NCBI RefSeq assembly: GCF_012641475.1
Contig: NZ_JABAIL010000014.1
Span: 1-64,000, forward strand
Length of the DNA stretch: 64,000 nt
From: Flammeovirga agarivorans
GTDB taxonomy: Bacteria; Bacteroidota; Bacteroidia; Cytophagales; Flammeovirgaceae
Direction of reading: 5' to 3'
The position numbers were made by a program, and so were the translations under genes. The notes beneath the pieces are model-generated. The model searched no databases. It was given only the letters and a program-made list of their open reading frames with translations, and was not told the DNA's origin. This document shows positions 38,659-48,725 of the stretch, in pieces (position 1 is the stretch's first letter; each line of letters starts with the position of its first letter).

Positions 38659-41600
38659 CTAGAAAGTCAAGTCTACTCCGAAACCAAAGCTATTCGTATT
38701 AGGCATAGAGAATCTCTCAAAAGATCCACCCATGTTCGTATTACCTTGAGAAGACTCAGGGTCAAAGTTTGGCAATGCTGTCCATAAAAGAATGTTTCTT
38801 GCAAATACAGATAAACCAATTGCAGTTGTTCCCTTAATCACTTTTTCAGGGAATTTATATCCTAAAGAAAGCTCTCTCATTTTTACAAATGAGTTATCAT
38901 AAATGTATGCTTCATCGATGTTACCTTCGATATCAGAATATAAATATTGATAAGCTTGCGGATCATTCTCTCCACCTCTTTGTATATCGTTTTTCGTTCC
39001 ATCTAACTTATATCCATCGTAGATAAATGGAGTTGTTCTGTCTTCTGTAGTTGATAATACACCATAAAGGTTACCTAAACCGTTAGAACCAGAATACATT
39101 TCACCACCATTTTTCCATTCGAATACAGCTGCTAATGTCCAAGACTTGTAAGAGAAGTTCGTCGAGAAACCTAAGATAAAGTCTGGGTTCACATCACCAA
39201 TAATACCCGGCTCACCAGCAAGTGGCATACCTCTATATGGTGAATTAGGATCTTCTTCTACTAAAACTCTTCCTTGATCATCTCTTTGGAATGTAGAACC
39301 ATAAATTACTGGATAAGCATACCCTGCCGCCGCTCTTACTTGTGGTGTTACATAACCACCAAGGAAGATACTTTCAACGCCATCTGCTAATTCATCTACG
39401 AAACTGACAATACGAGAGTAATTTACATTGATAGCCCAGTTGAAATCTGTAGTAGATACAGGTATTAATGTCAATGTTACCTCATGAGCATCTGTATGAA
39501 GTTTACCACCATTGGTATATAATTCAGAGAAACCTGTTGATGATGATAAAGGAACTGCAAAGATTTGATCTGTTACATTCTGTCTAGAGTAAGTATATGA
39601 TAACGAGATTCTGTCATCAAAGAACCCTAAATCTGCGCCTAACTCATATGATGCTGTATTCTGAGGCTTTAATCCTGGATCATAAATCTGAGGGAACTGA
39701 GTATATGAATTAACATTACTATTATTGATATTCAATGGATAGTTAATTGGTGTTGGATTTGTCCACCAACCTCCTCCATATGATGGAGTATAATAGTAGT
39801 TTTCATAATAATCACCTGCCTGACCTACTTGTGCGAATGAACCTCTAACTTTCACTAAAGAAACTTGATCAACATTTCTCAAGAAATCAAATTCACTCAA
39901 TACAACACTCGCTGAGATAGATGGATAGAAGAATGATCTTGCTCCAGATGGCATCGTAGAAACATAGTCATTTCTACCTGTTGCTGTTAAGTAGAATAAG
40001 TTATTATAGCTATAAGTTAAACTTGCAAAGAAACCTACAGTTCTTGTTCTTCTTTGTGTTTCATTTGCGGTAACAACATTTGCATTCGAGATATGCTTCC
40101 AACCACCGAAGTTAAAATCATTACCATCTTCAGTATATGTTTTTAACCTTGTATCGTTCAACTCATTACCTAAAATAACCTGAAAGTTATTCTTGTCATT
40201 AATGTCATAATTGAAATTAACAGTCGCTAATGAGTTCATTACATTATTGGTGACACCATAATTTGACATGTAACCCGCACCACTTCTATGACCATATTCA
40301 AAAATATCCTGATAGTGAGTAGTATAAGTATCAATACCTAATTGGTATTTCACTCGAATATCCATCTTATCATTGATATCTGTTTCATATTGGATATATG
40401 CATTACCATAGAATCTATCCGTACGTTCGTTAAATACATTATTTTGTGCTGCCCAATACGGGTTATCAAAAGTAGGAGAACGATAATAGATTTGTTTGTA
40501 TGGATCATCAGGCTCATGGTAAGGAATTCCTTTTAAATCATACGATGTTGGAGCTGCATACACACCTGCTAATGATGCATCATTACCAGCTGATAACTTA
40601 TCGATATCAGTTTGAACATAGTTAGCTGAAACACCTGTTGAGAAAAAGTCATTTACAGTTGCATCAAACTTACCTTTCGCATTGTATCTATTCATACCTG
40701 TTGCAGCGGCAACACCTTGTTGAGTCGTATTAGAAAGGCCGATACTATAATTAGCATGCTCGGTAGACTGACTTATACTTGCTGAAGAGTTGATGGTATG
40801 ACCTGTTTCAAAATAATCATTAAAGTTATCGTATAAACCAGGTTCTACCCAAGGATCTAATCCTGCTCTTGCTCGCTGGTCTACATAGTACTTTCCTTGT
40901 TGACCTTGTGAATTACCCCCTACATTAGGATCATTCGGTAATTCAGATAAAAGTGGTCCCCAAGCCATTGAACTGTAAGCACTATAGGCTCCACTATAAC
41001 CTTGAGCATAAGTTTTTTGATAATCCGGTGTTCTTGAAACTTTTTCGAAACTGGTAAAGTTTGATATACGAACGATGGGTTTACCTGCTTTACCACCCTT
41101 ACCACTTTTGGTCGTGATAATAATTACACCATTGGATGCTCTAATACCATATAATGCAGCTGCTGCCTGACCTTTTAAGATATTTATACTTTCAATATCG
41201 TTAGGATCAATATCTACTGCTCTATTTGATATATCGGCACCTGTTACCGAGTTACCTGTTGAAACGTCTGCCTGTGAACTAATAGGCATACCATCTACTA
41301 CATATAATGGAGTATTATTTCCAGTAAACGATCTTGCACCTCTAATATTAATTTGAGTTGAAGCACCTGGCATACCTGATGAAGGTTTAATATCTACTCC
41401 TGAGATCTTACCTTGCATTGATCCAGCTAAACCAGGGTTACCTGTTTGTACAAGTTCTTCTGTTTTCACATCCTGTACGGCATAACCAAGTGATTTTTTA
41501 TCAGATTGTTGACCTAGTGCTGTTACTACAACTTCATCTAGCTCTTCAGCATCTACTTCCATTGGAACATTAATAACAGATTGAGTTCCTACAGGAATTT

Positions 41601-41835
41601 CTTGAGTAGCATATCCGATAAAACTAAACACCAGTGTACTACCTTCAGATACAGATATGGAATATTTACCGTCTAAATCAGTGATGGTACCCGAATTAGT
41701 ACCTTTCACAACTACAGTAACCCCGGGCAGAGGTTCAGCACCATCTGATATGGTACCAGTAACGGTTCGTTCTTGGGCCATAGCATTGCAAACCATATAT
41801 AGCAATGCTACAAATAGTAATAAATTCTTTTTCAT
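38659..41835 (-). CDS. SusC/RagA-family TonB-dependent transporter, pair 1
   Basis: A 1058-residue outer-membrane transporter with signal peptide (MKKNLLLFVALLYMVCNAMAQ). The regulatory domain ERTVTGTISDGAEPLPGVT leads to the TonB-box region LDEVVVTALGQQSDKKSLGY and the plug motifs TQINIRGARSF and LKGQAAAALYGIRASNGVII. The barrel ends in SFGFGVDLTF. It is the first gene of the 15-kb block of three SusC/SusD pairs and has a 715-bp upstream region. Its VVTALG plug type matches pair 3, suggesting those two pairs are closer paralogs. Confidence 0.95.
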   Translation of the reverse strand: MKKNLLLFVALLYMVCNAMAQERTVTGTISDGAEPLPGVTVVVKGTNSGTITDLDGKYSISVSEGSTLVFSFIGYATQEIPVGTQSVINVPMEVDAEELDEVVVTALGQQSDKKSLGYAVQDVKTEELVQTGNPGLAGSMQGKISGVDIKPSSGMPGASTQINIRGARSFTGNNTPLYVVDGMPISSQADVSTGNSVTGADISNRAVDIDPNDIESINILKGQAAAALYGIRASNGVIIITTKSGKGGKAGKPIVRISNFTSFEKVSRTPDYQKTYAQGYSGAYSAYSSMAWGPLLSELPNDPNVGGNSQGQQGKYYVDQRARAGLDPWVEPGLYDNFNDYFETGHTINSSASISQSTEHANYSIGLSNTTQQGVAAATGMNRYNAKGKFDATVNDFFSTGVSANYVQTDIDKLSAGNDASLAGVYAAPTSYDLKGIPYHEPDDPYKQIYYRSPTFDNPYWAAQNNVFNERTDRFYGNAYIQYETDINDKMDIRVKYQLGIDTYTTHYQDIFEYGHRSGAGYMSNYGVTNNVMNSLATVNFNYDINDKNNFQVILGNELNDTRLKTYTEDGNDFNFGGWKHISNANVVTANETQRRTRTVGFFASLTYSYNNLFYLTATGRNDYVSTMPSGARSFFYPSISASVVLSEFDFLRNVDQVSLVKVRGSFAQVGQAGDYYENYYYTPSYGGGWWTNPTPINYPLNINNSNVNSYTQFPQIYDPGLKPQNTASYELGADLGFFDDRISLSYTYSRQNVTDQIFAVPLSSSTGFSELYTNGGKLHTDAHEVTLTLIPVSTTDFNWAINVNYSRIVSFVDELADGVESIFLGGYVTPQVRAAAGYAYPVIYGSTFQRDDQGRVLVEEDPNSPYRGMPLAGEPGIIGDVNPDFILGFSTNFSYKSWTLAAVFEWKNGGEMYSGSNGLGNLYGVLSTTEDRTTPFIYDGYKLDGTKNDIQRGGENDPQAYQYLYSDIEGNIDEAYIYDNSFVKMRELSLGYKFPEKVIKGTTAIGLSVFARNILLWTALPNFDPESSQGNTNMGGSFERFSMPNTNSFGFGVDLTF

Positions 41836-42550
41836 GAAATTGAGAAATAATTGAGTTAATGGGATATTTTCATTTAATCGAAAAGAAAATTGTCAATTCA
41901 AGTCGTTAAATATTTAGTTTTTGGAGTCCCGATTGAAGAAAGAATAAATTAAGACGTGTCAATGAAATGTTTATAATTGGTCAAAATATTAAATTTTTAA
42001 GTATAGTTAGATTTAAGGTTACTATTTAAATTTACTAATTTCAGTATCAAGAAGATAACTATTAACAGATTTACTTTAAGGAATACAATTGTAAATGAAA
42101 TCGATACAATTAAAGCTGTTTTGATAACTCATTAAGCTTAAAAAGGACACTATTTCTTTAAAACCTACAAGGGTAAGTAGTTACTTTATTCTATAATTTT
42201 TTATAGTCAATATTGATGAAATAGAACCTTTCATCACAATCCTAATATGATACTTCATTAACTCAGTAAATGCATTGTTATAGTTTCACTACCGAATCAT
42301 TATTATGTATTAGATCACTTTTTCATTTTCAAATTGAATTCTAATTAGATTATTGGGTTGTGGTGGATAATAGGATTATAAACTCTGTATCTATTTAATA
42401 GAGTAATCTCTCATTTTCAAGAATTTGTAGTACAAAAAAAGAGGGATTCTTTTATAGATCCCCCCTTTTATTAGAAAAGTGTAAAATGTTACGACCATAT
42501 CACTCCTCTTTTTATAAAATTTATAATTTTGATATGTAAGTACTAGAAAA
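41836..42550. other. 715-bp intergenic region upstream of SusC 1
   Basis: Very AT-rich. It holds the SDR-gene terminator (42438-42469) and, towards 41836, the promoter and leader of the first susC gene. A possible -7 box TACCCTTG (minus strand, 42175-42168) has no good -33 partner. I found no ORF, tRNA or repeat in the rest. Confidence 0.45.
42438..42469 (-). terminator. Terminator of the SDR gene
   Basis: AAAGAGGGATTC (42438-42449) and GATCCCCCCTTTT (42457-42469) pair well as minus-strand RNA, with G-U pairs. An A-run at 42434-42440 supplies the U-tract. Confidence 0.7.
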
Positions 42551-43444
42551 TCAACAGCATTTCTCAGGTTCTTTTAATGCATCATCGATAATCTGATCTA
42601 CATATTTATATCCTACTTCTTTAACGGAAACCACTTTTGTACTTGAAAGAACCAATGATGCACTTTCACCCAATATTGTTTTCAAGACAAACCCAGGAAC
42701 ATTAGGTAAAAAAACTGGTCTATTAAGCTTCGTTCCTATCGCTTTGGTTAGCTGTTCATTAGTTACAGGATTTGGAGCTACAGCATTAATGATTCCTTGC
42801 ACTTCAGTATTATCTATACTATAGATAAAAAGGTTGGATAAATCTCTAAGTGAGATCCATGAAATCCATTGCTGCCCATCTCCAATGGGTGATCCTACCC
42901 CAAATTTTATAGGTATCATCATTTTAGGTAATGCTCCCCCTTTTTCCGTTAGTACTACTCCAATTCTTAATTGAACTAATCTACTTCTTTGAAGTTTTTG
43001 CTGTTCTGTTTCCCATTGATTGACAACATCAGCAAGAAAATCGTTTCCAACCCCACTGTTTTCATCACAGGTTTTATCTTTTTGATCACCATAAAAACCA
43101 ATTGCAGAGGCACAAACGACTGTCTTTGGAGGATTTTCCATACTATTGATTTTTCCCATCAATAAATGAGTAGACTTCGTTCTACTTTCTAATATTTCTT
43201 TTTTGGCTGTATCTGTCCATCTTCCATCTCCGACACTTTTTCCAGCTAAATGAATCACAGCATCAATACCCTCGAGAGCTTTATCATCAATAAAGTCATT
43301 TTGGATATCCCATTTATATCTTTTGTATCTCGCATTAAGGTCCTCTTTTCGAGACAACCATCTTACTTCATCTCCTCTGCTGTATAACTTGTCGGATATT
43401 TCTTGCCCAACTAACCCAGAGCCTCCAGTGATCAGAACTTTCAT
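42551..43444 (-). CDS. SDR39U1-like NAD-dependent epimerase/dehydratase family protein (TIGR01777 type)
   Basis: A 297-residue atypical extended SDR. The Rossmann opening is ITGGSGLVGQEI, followed by VIHLAGKSVGDGRWT, the ASAIGFYGD motif where the usual Tyr-x-x-x-Lys is changed, LRIGVVLTEKGGALPKM, and a C-terminal DUF1731-like segment (NRPVFLPNVPGFVLKTILGE). This layout matches the YfcH/SDR39U1 group, whose substrate is unknown. It ends in two cysteines (EPEKCC). It is a single gene, divergent from the amidohydrolase gene. Confidence 0.88.
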   Translation of the reverse strand: MKVLITGGSGLVGQEISDKLYSRGDEVRWLSRKEDLNARYKRYKWDIQNDFIDDKALEGIDAVIHLAGKSVGDGRWTDTAKKEILESRTKSTHLLMGKINSMENPPKTVVCASAIGFYGDQKDKTCDENSGVGNDFLADVVNQWETEQQKLQRSRLVQLRIGVVLTEKGGALPKMMIPIKFGVGSPIGDGQQWISWISLRDLSNLFIYSIDNTEVQGIINAVAPNPVTNEQLTKAIGTKLNRPVFLPNVPGFVLKTILGESASLVLSSTKVVSVKEVGYKYVDQIIDDALKEPEKCC

Positions 43445-43565
43445 GTTTGTAATACTTTAATTGATGCTTTTCATTAAAACTTCCAAACTTTAATTTTGTT
43501 TGCATTACATCAATGCTCTAACTAAGTTAGAGAGAATTTTAGACTTCATCGATTTTATTTCCAAT

Positions 43566-46565
43566 ATGAACAAACTATCACTATTCATTTGTGCCTTTAT
43601 GGCCATTGGAAATGTTCTGTTTGCACAAGAAACTTTTACTATTAATGGTGTCAGGGATGATAGAAGTAATTTCTATGCATTTACCCATGCAACAGTTCAT
43701 ATTTCCCCAACAAAAACACTCAATAATGCATCCATCGTCATAAAAAACGGAAAAATTCAGAGTGTGAATTCCTCTAATGATATTCCAAAAGGTGCTGCTG
43801 AAATTAATGTTGAAGGAAAACATATTTACGCGTCCTTTATTGATGCTAATTCCAGTTATGGTATGCCAGAAGTAAAAAAAGGAAGCTTTTGGTCGTTCTC
43901 AAAACCAGAAAGTATTGGTTCCCAAAACCCTAAGGCCTACAACGCAAATGATGCCATCAATGCCAATACAAATGCAGCAGACTTATTTAAGAGTAAAGAA
44001 TCAGATGCCAAAACTATGCGTTCTATTGGTTTTGGTACAGCAGTAACTTTTTTACCTGATGGTGTTGCTAGAGGAACATCTGCTTTAGTTACTTTCGGGA
44101 AGGGCAAAGCCAATGAGTTAATGCTTGACTCTAAAGTGGGAGCACACTATGCTTTTAGCAAAGGGTCTTCTCAACAAATGTACCCTGTATCTACAATGGG
44201 GTATGTCGCATTGTTACGTCAAACGTATTATGATGCCCAATGGTACGCTGCCGGCGGACATGAACAGTTTACAGATTTAACTTTGGAAGCTTTTAACACC
44301 AACCAAAATTTACCTCAATTCTTCTTTGCACAAGATCGTTTTGATATTGAAAGAGCTGCAAAAGTGGCCAATGAATTCAACAAGACATATATCTATTTAG
44401 GTAATGGAGATGAATATCAAGATATCGTTTCAATAAAGAATTTAGGTAGTGCTATTATTGTACCTGTTAATTACCCTCAGGCATTAGATGTAAAAGACCC
44501 GATTGACGCGATGAATGCGAGTTTTGCAGACATGAAACATTGGGAACTTGCCCCTACTAACTTATCTGTTTTATCAAAAGCAGAAGTTGAGTTTTCTATT
44601 ACCACAAGTAAACTTAAAAAGAAGGGTGATTTCCTTAAAAATATTAGATTAGCGGTAAAGCAAGGACTATCGGAAGAAGATGCATTAGCTGCATTAACAA
44701 CAGTACCTGCTAAATTTGTTAATGCAAGCGACCGCTTAGGTACATTAGAAAGTGGGAAAATAGCTAACCTGATCATCACTTCAGATAATATCTTCGAAAA
44801 AGGCGATATTCTTGAAAACTGGATTAGAGGTAAACGCTTTGTGGTAAAATCATGGAATCAAGATGATTTCAGAGGCGATTATACCTTACAAGTAGCAAAT
44901 AAAGAGTATCAGTTAGAGGTAACTGGAGATACACCTCAATCTGCAAAGTGGAAAATCAACATTAATGATTCCACTGCATTGGATACTAAGGCAAAACTAC
45001 ACGACGGAATGTTGACCTTATCTTTTGCTGCAGATACTAGTAAAAGTACACACCAAATTCGTTTATCAGGATGGGCTGATCAGAAAGGTAATTTCTCAGG
45101 AGAAGGAAAAGATATTGCTGGCAATTGGCTAAAATGGTCGGCTATAAAGGGCACTAAACCTGAAGAAACATCAGAAAAGACAAAAGGAAAAGATACTAAC
45201 AGTACTACCGATGCTATAGGATCGGTTATTTATCCTTTCAATGCTTATGGAAGTGATCAAGTTCCTACTCAAGAGACCATTTTAATTACTAATGCAACTG
45301 TTTGGACCAACGAGAATGAAGGAATTCTAAAAGATACCGACGTTCTGATCAAAGATGGTAAGATTGCACAAATAGGAAAAAGGTTAAAAGCCAACAAGAA
45401 AACCAAAGTTATTGATGGTACAGGAAAGCACCTTACTGCAGGTATTATTGATGAACATTCTCATATTGCTTTATTCTCAGTAAATGATGTTGCTGTAATG
45501 TCTTCAATGGTACGCATGGAAGATGTTATCAATCCAAATGATGTCAATATCTATCGTCAATTAGCGGGAGGTGTTACTTCGGCTCAGTTACTTCATGGGT
45601 CTGCTAACCCTGTAGGCGGACAATCGGCTATCATTAAATTACGATGGGGAAAAACAAACCCTAATGATATGTTATTCGAAGGAGCAGAACCTTTTATCAA
45701 GTTTGCATTAGGTGAGAATGTCAAACGTTCTAGTTGGCCTATGTCCCATCGATTCCCACAATCCAGAATGGGAGTTGAAGCAGTGTATATTGATGGATTC
45801 AGTAGAGCAAAAGCTTATGATCAGGCTCAAAAATCATTTGATGGTGATGGCTTAGCGCCAAGAAAAGATTTACAATTAGAAGCACTTGCACAGATTGTAA
45901 ATAGTGAACGTTTTATTTCTTGTCACTCTTACGTACAATCAGAAATTAATATGCTAATGCATGTTGCCGATCAATTTGACTTTAATGTAAATACTTTTAC
46001 TCATATTCTTGAGGGGTATAAAGTAGCTGATAAAATGGCAGCACATGGTGCAGGAGCATCAACCTTCTCAGATTGGTGGGCCTATAAATTTGAAGTGTAT
46101 GAAGCAATTCCTCACAATGCTGCATTAATAGCTAGTCAAGGTGTTACAGTAGCTATTAATTCGGATGATGCTGAAATGGCGCGTCGATTAAATCAAGAGG
46201 CCGCCAAGTCTGTAAAATATGCTGGTATGCCTGAAGAGGATGCATTAAAAATGGTTACGTTAAATCCTGCAAAGCTTCTTCATATAGATGATCAAGTAGG
46301 ATCCATAAAAGTAGGTAAGTCTGGCGATGTTGTGTTGTGGACTGATCACCCATTGTCTATATATGCCAAAGCAGAATATACAATGATTGATGGTACCATT
46401 TATTATTCGATGAAAAAAGACGAACAACTACGTAAAGCGATGAAAGCTGAGAGAGCTCGTCTGGTCAGTAAAATGCAAGAGGCAGAAAAGAATGGAGCTT
46501 CTGTAAAAGAAGTGGCTCCAAAAGCTAACCACTTATTACACTGTGACCATTTACACCTTGATTAA
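43566..46565 (+). CDS. Secreted double amidohydrolase-like protein (active C-half)
   Basis: A 999-residue exported protein. The frame opens at 43500, but the signal peptide MNKLSLFICAFMAIGNVLFAQ begins at ATG 43566, so that start is chosen. It consists of two amidohydrolase-like halves. The N-half keeps the fold's edges but has FIDANSSYG where the HxH metal motif should be. The C-half, from about residue 570, begins ILITNATVWTNENEG and has the metal ligands His631 and His633 (DEHSHIA), then CHSYVQSEINML, NTFTHILEGYK and the Asp in AINSDDAEMARR. Family members hydrolyse cyclic amides or dipeptides; the substrate here is unknown. The next gene is a related HxH-less protein 10 nt downstream. Confidence 0.88.
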   Translation: MNKLSLFICAFMAIGNVLFAQETFTINGVRDDRSNFYAFTHATVHISPTKTLNNASIVIKNGKIQSVNSSNDIPKGAAEINVEGKHIYASFIDANSSYGMPEVKKGSFWSFSKPESIGSQNPKAYNANDAINANTNAADLFKSKESDAKTMRSIGFGTAVTFLPDGVARGTSALVTFGKGKANELMLDSKVGAHYAFSKGSSQQMYPVSTMGYVALLRQTYYDAQWYAAGGHEQFTDLTLEAFNTNQNLPQFFFAQDRFDIERAAKVANEFNKTYIYLGNGDEYQDIVSIKNLGSAIIVPVNYPQALDVKDPIDAMNASFADMKHWELAPTNLSVLSKAEVEFSITTSKLKKKGDFLKNIRLAVKQGLSEEDALAALTTVPAKFVNASDRLGTLESGKIANLIITSDNIFEKGDILENWIRGKRFVVKSWNQDDFRGDYTLQVANKEYQLEVTGDTPQSAKWKININDSTALDTKAKLHDGMLTLSFAADTSKSTHQIRLSGWADQKGNFSGEGKDIAGNWLKWSAIKGTKPEETSEKTKGKDTNSTTDAIGSVIYPFNAYGSDQVPTQETILITNATVWTNENEGILKDTDVLIKDGKIAQIGKRLKANKKTKVIDGTGKHLTAGIIDEHSHIALFSVNDVAVMSSMVRMEDVINPNDVNIYRQLAGGVTSAQLLHGSANPVGGQSAIIKLRWGKTNPNDMLFEGAEPFIKFALGENVKRSSWPMSHRFPQSRMGVEAVYIDGFSRAKAYDQAQKSFDGDGLAPRKDLQLEALAQIVNSERFISCHSYVQSEINMLMHVADQFDFNVNTFTHILEGYKVADKMAAHGAGASTFSDWWAYKFEVYEAIPHNAALIASQGVTVAINSDDAEMARRLNQEAAKSVKYAGMPEEDALKMVTLNPAKLLHIDDQVGSIKVGKSGDVVLWTDHPLSIYAKAEYTMIDGTIYYSMKKDEQLRKAMKAERARLVSKMQEAEKNGASVKEVAPKANHLLHCDHLHLD

Positions 46566-46575
46566 TTTTAAAGAA

Positions 46576-47865
46576 ATGAGATTCAATAAATATATCGTTG
46601 CTTTTATTGGAATATTGGGTATCTGTCAAATATCACAAGCACAGGTTCCTTCTCCAGGAGAAAAGCAAAACAAAGGAATTGTATTAAAAGGAGGTACCGT
46701 CCATGATGGCAATGGCAATGTAAAAGAAAATACTGATGTTGCTTTTATTGATGGAAAGATCTCCTTCATTGGAAATAATTTTTCTGATGCTGAATATTCC
46801 GTTATTAACGTACAAGGAAAACATCTATACCCAGGGTTTATCCTGCCCACATCTCCTCTTGGATTGGTTGAAATTGAAGCTGTAAGTGCTTCGAGTGATA
46901 CCTATGAAACTGGTAAGAGTAATCCTGAAGTGAGATCTGTGATAGCATATAATACGGATTCTCATGTAATTCCAACCGTACGCTCTAATGGTGTTTTAGT
47001 TGAGCAAGTGATGCCACAAGGTGGCCTATTTTCTGGCCGATCTTCGATTGTCCAACTTGATGCTTGGAACTGGGAAGATGCCATTGTAAAAGAAAATGAC
47101 GGACAACACTTACACTGGCCAAAAAAGTATTACCAGAATTCATGGACAAACCCCGACAAGAGTTTACAAACCAGTAAATCATACTATAAAACAGTAGATC
47201 TTATTGAGCAAACATTAATGGATGCAGAAGCTTATTCTATGGCTCCAACTCCTAATGTTCCTGATTTTCCTTTAGAAGCATTAAAAGGTATTTTCCAAGG
47301 AACTGAGAAGCTATATATACATGTAGATGAAGCTAAAAGTATAATATCTTCTGTGAAATTAGCTCAAAAGTATCATATCAAAGATATCGTTGTTGTTGGT
47401 GGTGCAGATGCATGGTTAATCACCGATTTCTTAAAGGAAAATGATATTCCGGTATTATTGACCGATGTTCATAGTCTCCCTACAAGAGAACAGGATGATG
47501 TTGACCTACCTTTCAAAAGAGCAAAATTATTATCTGATGCAGGTGTTCTTGTTGGATTAACTCATTCCTCAGCATCAAACTCCAGAAACCTTCCTTTCTA
47601 TGCCGGTACATTGGTGGCATATGGAGTAAGTCAAGAAGATGCTTTGAAAATGATCACTTCTAATACTGCTACTATTTTAGGTATTGAAAAGCAATTTGGT
47701 TCGCTTGAAACTGGAAAGTCAGCTACTCTTATTATCAGCGAAGGTGATGTACTAGATATGAGAACAAGTATTATCACCCATGCGTTTATTGATGGTAGAA
47801 CAGTTGATTTGAACAATAAGCATGAAATGCTATACCAAAAGTTTAAGAAGAAATACGATAACTAA
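46576..47865 (+). CDS. Secreted amidohydrolase-like protein lacking the HxH metal motif
   Basis: A 429-residue exported protein. The frame opens at 46543 inside the previous gene, but the signal peptide MRFNKYIVAFIGILGICQISQAQ starts at ATG 46576, 10 nt after the previous stop. It has the amidohydrolase edges (IVLKGGTVHDGNGNVKENTD at the start, GSLETGKSATLIIS at the end), but the metal motif reads GFILPTSPLG in place of GxIDxHxH. The HVDEAK and THSSASN segments only partly recall later ligands. It is probably a non-catalytic partner or a diverged enzyme working with the upstream double amidohydrolase. Confidence 0.82.
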   Translation: MRFNKYIVAFIGILGICQISQAQVPSPGEKQNKGIVLKGGTVHDGNGNVKENTDVAFIDGKISFIGNNFSDAEYSVINVQGKHLYPGFILPTSPLGLVEIEAVSASSDTYETGKSNPEVRSVIAYNTDSHVIPTVRSNGVLVEQVMPQGGLFSGRSSIVQLDAWNWEDAIVKENDGQHLHWPKKYYQNSWTNPDKSLQTSKSYYKTVDLIEQTLMDAEAYSMAPTPNVPDFPLEALKGIFQGTEKLYIHVDEAKSIISSVKLAQKYHIKDIVVVGGADAWLITDFLKENDIPVLLTDVHSLPTREQDDVDLPFKRAKLLSDAGVLVGLTHSSASNSRNLPFYAGTLVAYGVSQEDALKMITSNTATILGIEKQFGSLETGKSATLIISEGDVLDMRTSIITHAFIDGRTVDLNNKHEMLYQKFKKKYDN

Positions 47866-47936
47866 ATAGTAAATTATGGTTTAGGGTGTTTGAATTTGTA
47901 ACTTCATCCTAAACCATAAATTTAATCCCAGATAAC

Positions 47937-48725
47937 ATGTCATCTAGTGTCATTTATATTCCTGCTGAAAACAAACAATTTTCCCAACCTATTATATTAA
48001 TACATGGTGCTTTGTTTAGTGCAGAAGCATGGAGAGGAAACTTTCTAGAATTTTTCCCAAAACAAGGATATGACACCTATGCTATTAGTTTAAGTGGACA
48101 TGGAAACCAAGGAAATAAGTTACTGCTAAACTTATACGGAATTGATGATTTTACTGAAGACGTCGTCCAACTCATTACAAGCCTAGAAGAGAAACCAATA
48201 CTTATTGGACATTCAATGGGAGGGCTTGTTGCACAAATGGTAGCACAAAAAGTAAGTCTAACTTCTGTTATTTTGCTAGCAGCAGTTCCTCCTTATGGAG
48301 TATTTAGACCTATGTTACAGCATATGTTTTCAGCTCCTATCAGCTTAACTAAATTTGCCGCTTCTACACTTTTTCCGTTTTGGAAATTCTTTAAAACTGA
48401 AGCTCCTGAAGGTATTTATTCTACTTTACCAACAAGGGAAGTTCAATTACATGTCAATAAGAATATCCAAAGGGAATCGTTAAAAGCAATGATAGAAATG
48501 CTTATTCGAGACTTTAATATTGAACCTAAAAAAGTAACCTGCCCAATGCATCACATTGGTTTCAAAGATGATAAAATTATTTTTCCGGAGGATGTAATTA
48601 AAACTGCATCATTCTACCAACAGGAGTACAAGATTTTCGATAACATGGCTCATGCTTTTATGTTTGAACCAAATTGGGAAATTGTTGGGAAATATATTTC
48701 AGACTGGATGACAAAGAATCATTAA
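47937..48725 (+). CDS. Alpha/beta hydrolase
   Basis: A 262-residue alpha/beta-fold hydrolase without signal peptide. The oxyanion strand-loop is IHGALFSAEAW, the nucleophile elbow is GHSMGG with Ser93, and the catalytic His is in MAHAFMFE. The acid residue is probably in GFKDDKI. The substrate cannot be read from the sequence. It overlaps the convergent secreted-protein gene by 4 nt at their stop codons, with no terminator between them. Confidence 0.88.
   Translation: MSSSVIYIPAENKQFSQPIILIHGALFSAEAWRGNFLEFFPKQGYDTYAISLSGHGNQGNKLLLNLYGIDDFTEDVVQLITSLEEKPILIGHSMGGLVAQMVAQKVSLTSVILLAAVPPYGVFRPMLQHMFSAPISLTKFAASTLFPFWKFFKTEAPEGIYSTLPTREVQLHVNKNIQRESLKAMIEMLIRDFNIEPKKVTCPMHHIGFKDDKIIFPEDVIKTASFYQQEYKIFDNMAHAFMFEPNWEIVGKYISDWMTKNH

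Noticed and set aside
43500-43565. 22-residue N-terminal extension of the double amidohydrolase
   Set aside because: The signal peptide begins at ATG 43566. An upstream start would bury it.
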